A stretch of DNA of 7,234 nucleotides from Leucobacter sp. (lineage in GTDB: Bacteria; Actinomycetota; Actinomycetes; Actinomycetales; Microbacteriaceae): positions 1 to 7,234 of the forward strand of contig JAPSIU010000136.1 in assembly GCA_031178565.1 (NCBI GenBank). The letters are read 5' to 3'. This document shows positions 1-5,664 of the stretch, in pieces. Under the pieces are notes generated by a model that had not been told where the DNA came from, searched no databases, and saw only the letters and a program-made list of their open reading frames with translations. A program made the translations under genes and the position numbers. Position 1 is the stretch's first letter. The number at the start of each line of letters is the position of its first letter.

Positions 1-1
1 C

Positions 2-223
2 CCCGACCATCGCTCTCAGGTGGTCGTCACGATCGATTTCGACGACACGATCGACGCGACCGCGATCTCGAAGACGCTGCGCGCGAACGGCATTGTCGAC
101 ACCGAGCCCTACCGCAAGCTCGGCCGCAATCAGCTGCGCATCGCCACCTTCACGGCGATCGAGCCGGATGACGTGCGCGCGCTCACCGCGTGCATCGACT
201 ACGTGCTCGAGCGCCTCGGATAG
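2..223 (+). CDS. serC: Phosphoserine aminotransferase, C-terminal end (partial)
   Basis: The frame is open from the left window edge and stops at TAG (221-223), so only the last 73 codons are present. The residues match the C-terminal subdomain of actinobacterial phosphoserine transaminases as I remember the family, notably the stretches VDTEPYRKLGRNQLRIATF and ALTACIDYVLERL. The enzyme is PLP-dependent and cytosolic. It transaminates 3-phosphohydroxypyruvate with glutamate to give 3-phosphoserine, the second step of serine synthesis. The PLP lysine and most of the active site lie upstream, outside the window. The gene converges on the pilus operon and is separated from it by a hairpin. An internal GTG at 20 is a normal Val codon, not a start. 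Confidence 0.88.
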   Translation, partial: PDHRSQVVVTIDFDDTIDATAISKTLRANGIVDTEPYRKLGRNQLRIATFTAIEPDDVRALTACIDYVLERLG

Positions 224-240
224 CGTCCGAATGGAGTGGA

Positions 241-278
241 CCGGCGCGGCAGGAGAGGGGAAGCTCCCGCCGCGCCGG
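241..278. terminator. Hairpin between convergent serC and the sortase gene
   Basis: The arms CCGGCGCGGC (241-250) and GCCGCGCCGG (269-278) are a perfect 10-bp inverted repeat. After one A/C mismatch the stem continues with GGAG (252-255) pairing with CTCC (264-267), leaving an 8-nt loop. It starts 18 bp after the serC stop and lies 35 bp beyond the sortase stop. It is symmetric, so it could stop transcripts from both sides. Neither side has a T-run, which is common for GC-rich actinobacterial terminators but makes the call less certain. Confidence 0.6.
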
Positions 279-313
279 GGTCTGGATGCGGGCGTCGCGT
301 CCGTGCTCGGGGG

Positions 314-1231
314 TCATCTCCGCGGCCCGGGTCCGTGCGCGCCCCGGTAGCCGGTCCGCCAGACGTAGAGGCCGAGGAGAAGGGTCGCGCTTCCGAGGCC
401 GACCGCCCACCAGGGGAAACCGGGGACCTCCGGGTCGGTACCCGCGTCCGCGACATCGGCGGGAGGGGTCGGATCGAGCCGCTCGCCCGTGACGAGGATC
501 CGGTGGCTGTTGATCCCGAGCGGCGTGCAGGTGACGAGGGTGACGAGGTCGCGTCCGTACTGCGGGTAGAGCGACTCGGTATCCTCCGGCCTCACCACTC
601 GGGTCTCCGTGACGCGATAGCTGAGCACCGTGCCGAAGACCTCGACCGTGAAGGTGTCGCCCTTCTCTACCTGATCGAGGCGGGTGAAGAGCTCGGAGGT
701 CGCGAGGCCGCGATGCGCCGTCAGCACCGAGTGCTGCGAGTCTCCGCCGACGGGGAGGGAGGTCCCCTGCAGATGCCCGACGCCCTTCGCCAGCGTCGCA
801 TCGGAGGTCCCGTGATAGATCGGCAGATCGGCGTCGATGGCGGGGACGCGCAACCTCGCCATCGCCCCCGCATCGTCGGCGCGAAGCAGGCCCTCGTACT
901 CGGCGTCGTCACCGCCGCCGTCGCTCGTCGGCACGTTGCTGTTCGCGCCCACCGTGGCCCCGCCCACGAGCGCGTCGTTGTAGTCGCGCGCCCGCTCGAG
1001 TTCCTTCTCGAGCGTGCTGCGCGGCTCCCCGTCGACGGCCGAGCCCACCGTCCGGATGATCTGCGACTGCGCGTACTGGGAGAACCAGGCCGCCGTACTC
1101 GGGTAGAGGAACATCAGGAGTCCCGCGAGTGCGAGGAGTGCGACGAGAAACGCGAACCCGGGGAATCGCCAGCGGCGCCGCGCAGCAGGAGAGGAGGTCA
1201 CCGCGGGGGGTGCATCTTCGATGATGCTCAC
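314..1231 (-). CDS. Class C (pilin-polymerising) sortase
   Basis: A 305-aa membrane transpeptidase that would join pilin subunits through the LPLTG threonine and the pilin-motif lysine. Start: GTG at 1231, preceded by AGAGGAGGA with a 4-nt gap. Residues 24-44 form an N-terminal membrane helix and 272-292 a second one followed by a basic tail. This two-anchor layout is typical of class C sortases. The barrel begins near 125 (RLRVPAIDADLPIYHG). The catalytic triad is visible as His173 (LTAHRG), Cys235 (TLVTC) and Arg244 (SHRILVTGER). The stretch VGHLQGTSLPVGG (151-163) is also typical of the class. Oddity: class C enzymes usually carry a lid with a DP[F/W] motif before the barrel, but residues 85-122 are Gly/Ser/Asp-rich and contain none. 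It is the last gene of the operon, 35 bp after the pilin gene. Known relatives are Actinomyces SrtC1/SrtC2 and corynebacterial SrtA-type pilus sortases. Confidence 0.93.
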   Translation of the reverse strand: MSIIEDAPPAVTSSPAARRRWRFPGFAFLVALLALAGLLMFLYPSTAAWFSQYAQSQIIRTVGSAVDGEPRSTLEKELERARDYNDALVGGATVGANSNVPTSDGGGDDAEYEGLLRADDAGAMARLRVPAIDADLPIYHGTSDATLAKGVGHLQGTSLPVGGDSQHSVLTAHRGLATSELFTRLDQVEKGDTFTVEVFGTVLSYRVTETRVVRPEDTESLYPQYGRDLVTLVTCTPLGINSHRILVTGERLDPTPPADVADAGTDPEVPGFPWWAVGLGSATLLLGLYVWRTGYRGAHGPGPRR

Positions 1232-1266
1232 AGTGTCCTCCTCTCCCCGTCGTGCACCGAGCGCCG

Positions 1267-2712
1267 CTACTTCGCGGAGCCCTGCCTGCGTCGGGCCGCG
1301 ATGAGCGCCGCGCCTGCGGTCAGGATCAGCGCGAGTCCGCCGACCATGAAGGCCGTCGTACCGGCTGAGCCCGTCAGCGGGAGCTCAGGGCCCTGCTGCT
1401 GAGTGTTGGCGATCGTGACGGGAACGACGCTCGCCTCGGAACCGGCGGTGACGGTCACCTTCGTCCAGGCCGCGTCGCCCTCGGGCAGGACGTAACCCGC
1501 GGGGGCCTTCGTCTCCTGGAGCCAGTAGTCCTTCGCGAGGGTGGTGCCGTTCCCCACCCACAGACCGTCGATCACGATCTCTCCGGCGCTGTTGGTGGTG
1601 AGGGTGCCCGGGGGCGTCAGAGCCGGTCCGCCCTTGCTCTCGTGCAGCGTGAACTCGGCTCCGGCGAGGGTGTGCGCGGGATCCTGAGCGGCGGTCTTCA
1701 CGACCTTCAGCGGGCCCCAGTTGGTCTGCGGCACATCCGTCTCTCGCACGGAGTCGTTGACGTTCACCGCAGCCTTGTTCGAGATCGTGCCGTCGTCGCC
1801 GAGCGAGGTCACCTCGGTCGTCACCTCGATCGTGACGTTCTCGTGCCCGGTCAGCTTCGCGAGACCGTCACCCGTCAGCGTGACGGTGATGAGGGCGCCC
1901 GCTCCACTGCCGGAGAGCGTGTAGTCGACGTCGGGAGTGAGCTCGACGCCGTCGAGCTTCACCACGACCCCGGTCGGCGTCAGCCGCTCGTCGAGATCGT
2001 CGGTCACCACGAACTTGCGGTACGTGTCCCCCGCGCCGAGCTCGGGGATCGGCGCCGTGATCGTCCAGACCACTTCGGAGCCGAGCACGAGCGCGCCGGG
2101 CTCACTGACGGTCTTCGTCGGCGTCGTCGTGTTGAGCTTGTTCTTCGGGTAGACGTGGACGTCGTACAGCCAGGTGCTGTCAACGGCGTTCGGGTACGGG
2201 ACCGAGACGAGGAACGGCTCCACCGGGGACACGATCGGGTTCGCACCGGGGCTCGTCTCCGTCACGAGATACAGGCCGTAGGCGAGATCCGGGATCGTCG
2301 CCGTGCCGTCTGCCGCCGTGGTCGCCGTCGTGACGGACGTCAGGCTGTACGGCGCCGCCGAGACGTTGCCCGGCGTCGCTCCCTGAGCCTGATCCCAGCC
2401 CTCGGGGGTGGTCAGATCGATAGGGGATCCGTCGTAGTTCACGCGCTGAATGCTGAACTCGACCCCCTCGAGCCCCTCGCCCAGCGCGGCGATGGCCGCC
2501 GGATCGGTGATGACCGTGCCATTGCCGGCGTCCCCGGGATCCCCCGCGTGCTTGTGGATCGTGAGCGTCCCGCTCGTCCCGGTGATGTTGGCCGGGCCGG
2601 GGGCCGCGTGCGCCGCCGTTCCTCCCGTGACCGCGCCGACGAGCGCGATGGCCGCGGCGCCGACGACGGCGAGCGCCCGTCTCGCGAGCCGCCCTCGATC
2701 CTGTTGCCTCAT
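1267..2712 (-). CDS. Major (shaft) pilin, SpaA/FimP type, LPLTG-anchored
   Basis: A 481-aa backbone pilin. ATG at 2712 was chosen because an AGGA box lies 8 nt upstream and a signal peptide follows directly (RRALAVVGAAAIALVGAVTG, cleavage probably after AHA, about 36). Order of parts: N-terminal domain (about 48-187) ending in the pilin motif WLYDVHVYPK (181-190), whose Lys190 is the expected cross-linking residue; D2 fimbrial isopeptide domain (about 195-330), with Lys200 and Asn312 as candidate bond partners; Cna-B-type domain (about 334-437), with Lys339, E-box Glu400 (YWLQETKAPAGY) and Asn436; sorting signal LPLTG (444-448), membrane helix (453-473) and tail RRRQGSAK. A second E-box, YLVTETSP with Glu152, lies in the first domain. 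Size and layout match Actinomyces FimP/FimA and corynebacterial SpaA pilins. The sortase gene follows after 35 bp and the tip-protein gene precedes it. The isopeptide assignments come from motif position only. Confidence 0.93.
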   Translation of the reverse strand: MRQQDRGRLARRALAVVGAAAIALVGAVTGGTAAHAAPGPANITGTSGTLTIHKHAGDPGDAGNGTVITDPAAIAALGEGLEGVEFSIQRVNYDGSPIDLTTPEGWDQAQGATPGNVSAAPYSLTSVTTATTAADGTATIPDLAYGLYLVTETSPGANPIVSPVEPFLVSVPYPNAVDSTWLYDVHVYPKNKLNTTTPTKTVSEPGALVLGSEVVWTITAPIPELGAGDTYRKFVVTDDLDERLTPTGVVVKLDGVELTPDVDYTLSGSGAGALITVTLTGDGLAKLTGHENVTIEVTTEVTSLGDDGTISNKAAVNVNDSVRETDVPQTNWGPLKVVKTAAQDPAHTLAGAEFTLHESKGGPALTPPGTLTTNSAGEIVIDGLWVGNGTTLAKDYWLQETKAPAGYVLPEGDAAWTKVTVTAGSEASVVPVTIANTQQQGPELPLTGSAGTTAFMVGGLALILTAGAALIAARRRQGSAK

Positions 2713-2810
2713 GATGGTGTTCCTTTCTTCACGGCGCCGTGGGGCGCTCGGGTCGTGCGGATTGATGTGGGAATTGATGACCGCGGGGCAGCTCGGCCGG
2801 TGCCGCCCGA
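2713..2810 (-). promoter_or_regulatory. 98-bp gap before the pilin gene, possible leader or second promoter
   Basis: This is the largest gap inside the operon and holds three small structures. A 12-bp perfect palindrome, CACGGCGCCGTG, at 2730-2741 sits just before the ribosome-binding AGGA. Two copies of ATTGATG (2761-2767 and 2773-2779) repeat with a 12-bp period in a locally AT-richer patch. On the transcribed strand, GGGCGGC and GCTGCCC can pair with one G-U to make a 7-bp stem shortly after the tip-gene stop. Any of these could help set the ratio of abundant shaft pilin to scarce tip protein, but no convincing -35/-10 pair is visible. Confidence 0.3.
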
Positions 2811-5321
2811 TCACGCCGTCACCGTCGTCGTCCTGCGGATGCGTCGCCAGTACAGCGCTCCGGCGACGGCCGCGAGTGCCGCGATGCCGAGACCGCCGAT
2901 GGTGAACAGGTCCGAGCTCATGCCGCCGGTGAGGGGCAGAGCGACTCCGGGCTGCTGCTCGTTCTCGATCGGGTCGAGGGAGACGGTCAGGTTGTCGGCC
3001 GAGACCGTGAACTCGTGCTCCGCGGGATCCAGGACGTATCCCGGGGGCGCCTTCGTCTCGACGAGGCGGTAGTCGCCCCACGCGAGGTCCGTCAGCTCGA
3101 ACTCGCCGGCATCGGGATCCTGGTCCGGCCCCGTGCACGGCTCGCTCGAGCAGTCAGTGATCCCGATCTCCTCGCTGTCGGGGCCTTCGGGTCCGACGAG
3201 CTTCCACTCCGATCCCTCGAGCAGGTCGCCGCCCTCGGCCGCCACCTTCGACCAGGTCACCGTGCCCGGCAGACGCGGGTTCTCGATGTCTCCCTCGTCG
3301 AGGACGGTTCCGGCGTTGGAAGCGTCGATCGTGAAGGTGAACTCCGCGCCGCTCGCGTGCCCGGCCGGGGCTTTCGTCTCGGTCACGGTGTAGGTGCCCC
3401 AGACGAGACCCTCGAGCTCGAACTCGCCCGCCGTCGGATTCGTGTCGGGTCCCGCGCACGGAGCGGCGGAGCAGTCGAGGATCGCGACCTCCGTGGTGTC
3501 GGGAGCCGGGCCGACGATGCTCCACTCGGAGCCGCCCAGCAGATCGCCGGTCTCCGCCGACACCTTCGACCACATCACTGCTCCGGGCAGTCGCGTGTTC
3601 GCGAACGGTCCCTTCACGATGACGGTCCCGGCATTCGAGCCGTTCACGGTGAAGGTGAACTCCGCAGCTCCCGCGTGCCCCGTGGGGGGCTTCGTCTCCG
3701 TCACGGTGTAGTCGCCCCAGGCGAGACCCCCGAGGCTGAACGCGCCGGCGGCGGGATCGGTGTCGATTCCCGTGCAGGGGGCCTCGGCGCAGTCGGCGAT
3801 CACCGTTCCGGGCGAGGGGTGCCCCGGGCCGACCATGGTCCACTCGGAACCGCCCAGGAGGGCCGCCGGCGTCTGATCGTCGGTCTTGGTCCACGACACC
3901 GCACCCGGCTTGTCCTGATTGACGATGACGCAGGAGACCCGGGCGAGTTCGCCGAGCGAGACGGTGTGCGTTGCGGCATCGACCGGTACGCTCGCACCCT
4001 GATCGGTGGTGCAGATCCAGTCGGTCTTGAGCTCGTAGCCGTCGGGGCCGCTCTCGCTCAGAACGTAGTCGCCGGGCTTCACCACCGCGCTGCTCACGGG
4101 GCTCGTTCCGGTGACGACCTCGCCGGCCACAGCGTCCTGGCCGGTCGCGGTCAACGTCCAGTCGGCGGGTGCGCCGCTCGCCCCGTAACCGAGGTCGAGC
4201 TGCTTCGTGAGAGTCAGCGACGCGCAGGTCGAGGGCGGATTGAACGCGATGGGCGCCGACCAGGCTTGGACGTTGTAGTTGCCCGTCCACGAGCGGATGT
4301 AGGCGGTCGATCCGAAGGTCGGCGGGCAGCCCACCTCGCCGAGGATCTCCTCGGGAAGCGCGAGGCTGAGATTGATCGTCTGAGGGCTCGTGCCGGACGT
4401 GGTGACCGCACCCGAGAAGGTCTGACAGCGCGTCGGATCCGGGCTGTTCCAGTTCGGGTACTCGCTGGCGTCAGCGTAGGTGCAGATGGTCGCCGTGTGC
4501 GGGGCGCGTCCGATCATGATCGCGGTCCCGCCGAGGCTGCGGTCGGGCTGGGGTACGTACTGAGCGACGGGATCGCCTGGCCTGCCGCCCCAGCTCTCGG
4601 CCGCCTCGGTGTACTCGATCACCCAGCCCTGCGTGCCTCCGACGACGGGGCGTGTCCAGCTCGCGCTGAGTACCCAGTCCTCGTTCACCTGGGAGACGGA
4701 GCTGGTGAAGCTGTGGATCTCCGACGCCGTGGCGGGACTGCCCGACCAGTACCAGCCGGAGGTGCTGCTCCAGTCCGAATCGGAGTGGTACGGACCTCGG
4801 ACCGCCGTTCCGGGAGGAGCCGCGAGTGCCGAGACCTCGGGCTCGGCGGCCGGCGTCGCGCCCGCATCGCCGCCCTCCTCCTGGGAGGGGCTATCCGGCT
4901 GCGGGGCCTCGGGCGCCGCTGGTGCAACGGGCTCCTCGGCGGCGGCTTGCTCGGCAGCAGGTTGCTCGACGGTCGGCGGCTCCGCCGCCGGTTCCTCTGC
5001 CACGGGAGCCTCCGGAACGGTTCCCGGATCGGTGTCCGGGGCCTCGGCGGGCGCCTGGGGCTCGGGTGCTGCCGGTTCCGTCGTGGTCGGCTGAGGTTCG
5101 GGGGTCGGGGCCGCCGGCGCTTCTCCGGTCATGACGGTGTTGGACGTCGGCGATCCCGAGTCCCCGAGGTCGTCGGCGAGCGCCGGCGCCGCGCCGAGCA
5201 GTGCGAGGGAGCACGCGGCGAGTGCCGCGAGGAGGCCCGCTCCCCGTCCTCGTCCGCTGCCGCTCGGCGGCGCCGCATGCCGTCGCGACCGCGTGATCCG
5301 CCCAAAGCCTGGAAGCCCCAT
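2811..5321 (-). CDS. Large LPLTG surface protein, probable pilus tip adhesin (FimQ/SpaC-like role)
   Basis: An 836-aa cell-wall protein, first gene of the operon. ATG at 5321 has AAGGGGA 5 nt upstream. Order of parts: signal peptide (1 to about 49, basic start, hydrophobic LLAALAACSLALLGAAPALA); Pro/Ala/Glu/Thr-rich low-complexity stalk (about 62-170); an unrecognised domain (about 171-366) with ten Trp and four Cys (280, 299, 332, 366); a prealbumin-like domain (367-470) with candidate isopeptide residues Lys373, Glu423, Asn468 and Cys437/Cys464; three Cna-B repeats (472-578, 580-684, 686-788); LPLTG (795-799), membrane helix (804-824) and tail WRRIRR. Each repeat keeps a full Lys-Glu-Asn set (479/542/575, 586/648/681, 692/755/787) and a Cys pair. 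There is no YPK pilin motif, so it should not be built into the shaft, which fits a tip or wall-attached adhesin. The ligand cannot be told from sequence. The tip role is inferred from gene order and motif absence. Confidence 0.87.
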   Translation of the reverse strand: MGLPGFGRITRSRRHAAPPSGSGRGRGAGLLAALAACSLALLGAAPALADDLGDSGSPTSNTVMTGEAPAAPTPEPQPTTTEPAAPEPQAPAEAPDTDPGTVPEAPVAEEPAAEPPTVEQPAAEQAAAEEPVAPAAPEAPQPDSPSQEEGGDAGATPAAEPEVSALAAPPGTAVRGPYHSDSDWSSTSGWYWSGSPATASEIHSFTSSVSQVNEDWVLSASWTRPVVGGTQGWVIEYTEAAESWGGRPGDPVAQYVPQPDRSLGGTAIMIGRAPHTATICTYADASEYPNWNSPDPTRCQTFSGAVTTSGTSPQTINLSLALPEEILGEVGCPPTFGSTAYIRSWTGNYNVQAWSAPIAFNPPSTCASLTLTKQLDLGYGASGAPADWTLTATGQDAVAGEVVTGTSPVSSAVVKPGDYVLSESGPDGYELKTDWICTTDQGASVPVDAATHTVSLGELARVSCVIVNQDKPGAVSWTKTDDQTPAALLGGSEWTMVGPGHPSPGTVIADCAEAPCTGIDTDPAAGAFSLGGLAWGDYTVTETKPPTGHAGAAEFTFTVNGSNAGTVIVKGPFANTRLPGAVMWSKVSAETGDLLGGSEWSIVGPAPDTTEVAILDCSAAPCAGPDTNPTAGEFELEGLVWGTYTVTETKAPAGHASGAEFTFTIDASNAGTVLDEGDIENPRLPGTVTWSKVAAEGGDLLEGSEWKLVGPEGPDSEEIGITDCSSEPCTGPDQDPDAGEFELTDLAWGDYRLVETKAPPGYVLDPAEHEFTVSADNLTVSLDPIENEQQPGVALPLTGGMSSDLFTIGGLGIAALAAVAGALYWRRIRRTTTVTA
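2958..3908 (-). repeat. Three tandem Cna-B domain repeats in the tip protein
   Basis: The repeats cover residues 472-578 (3588-3908), 580-684 (3270-3584) and 686-788 (2958-3266), each about 105 codons. Each reads W[TS]K at the start, then a GSEW box, VGP, a DC(x4)C pair, an acidic DP/NP loop, WG[DT]Y, an ETK[AP]P E-box, EFTF or EFTV, and an Asn before the next linker. The first two linkers share the NxRLPG motif. The repeats are clearly alike but not identical, which suggests old duplication followed by drift. Such rods normally extend an adhesive head from the cell surface. Confidence 0.85.
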
Positions 5322-5361
5322 TTGCGTCCCCTTCTCAACAGATGTGAAGGACGCACTGGTC

Positions 5362-5370
5362 GTTATGACA
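5362..5370 (-). promoter_or_regulatory. Possible extended -10 of the pilus operon promoter
   Basis: On the transcribed strand this reads TGTCATAAC, which resembles an extended -10 (TGn followed by CATAAC, 4 of 6 matches to TATAAT). It lies about 40 bp before the tip-protein start codon, giving a leader of roughly 34 nt. The upstream -35 (TGTACG or similar) is poor. Low confidence. Confidence 0.25.
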
Positions 5371-5473
5371 TTGCATTCCCCTTCGCGTACACACGCTAGG
5401 GAGGACCCGACGCTCGAGGATCCGGGGGAATTACGTATCTTTCAGGATCGCGCGGACGGGGGCGCGGATCAGC

Positions 5474-5558
5474 GCTCCCGCCCGAGGGGATTGTTCCTAC
5501 CCGAAGCAGCTCTCAGCGCTGGAAACCTCGGGCGCGACGAATAGGCTCGGGCGGGAGC
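5474..5558. repeat. 13-bp perfect inverted repeat with 59-bp spacer
   Basis: GCTCCCGCCCGAG (5474-5486) and CTCGGGCGGGAGC (5546-5558) are exact reverse complements. The spacer contains a further CTCGGG. The element lies between the terminator of the cold-shock operon and the pilus promoter region. It may be a binding site for a dimeric regulator, an RNA stem, or chance in GC-rich DNA. Confidence 0.45.
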
Positions 5559-5568
5559 AGCGCACACG

Positions 5569-5624
5569 AAAATGCCCGGCTTCGCCGGCTCCGGATGGAC
5601 TCCAGAGCCGGCGAAGCCGGGCAT
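5569..5624 (-). terminator. Strong intrinsic terminator of the cold-shock/DUF3027 operon
   Basis: The arms at 5572-5591 and 5605-5624 are a perfect 20-bp inverted repeat around GCCCGGCTTCGCCGGC, with a 13-nt loop that can pair further (GGA with TCC). On the - strand the stem is followed directly by TTTT (5572-5569), while the + side has no T-run. It therefore works for leftward transcripts, 40 nt after the stop codon at 5665. It also shields the pilus operon from read-through. Confidence 0.88.
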
Positions 5625-5664
5625 CTTCTCCGGCAGTTCGTGCAGGAGGCGGCCGGCGGGTGCG

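Larger units (their letters stand above)
5322..5568. other. Intergenic region upstream of the pilus operon
   Basis: These 247 bp lie between the tip-protein start and the terminator to the right, and I see no credible gene in them. The 5330-5445 part is less GC-rich than its surroundings and is the likely site of the operon promoter. The right half holds a 13-bp inverted repeat (listed separately) and several CTCGGG copies. No transcription-regulator gene lies in the window, so regulation of the pilus is probably encoded elsewhere. Confidence 0.6.

Noticed and set aside
236..1402. Long + strand open frame opposite the sortase gene
   Set aside because: Arg/Glu/Gly-rich product with no domain or signal, antisense to a clear sortase; typical GC-rich shadow.
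2713..3138. Upstream extension of the pilin frame
   Set aside because: It runs into the tip-protein gene and would bury the signal peptide inside the protein; the ATG at 2712 has its own ribosome-binding box.
2958..3908. CRISPR array or mobile repeat
   Set aside because: The repeats are about 105 codons long, diverged, and encode Cna-B domains; there is no spacer structure.
1642..5399. Two long overlapping + strand open frames opposite the pilin and tip genes
   Set aside because: Arg-rich products without recognisable motifs; the - strand frames have signal peptides, E-boxes and sorting signals.
5569..5624. Insertion-sequence end or attachment site, because of the long perfect inverted repeat
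   Set aside because: The T-run on one side and the position just after a stop codon fit a terminator; no transposase or integrase is nearby.
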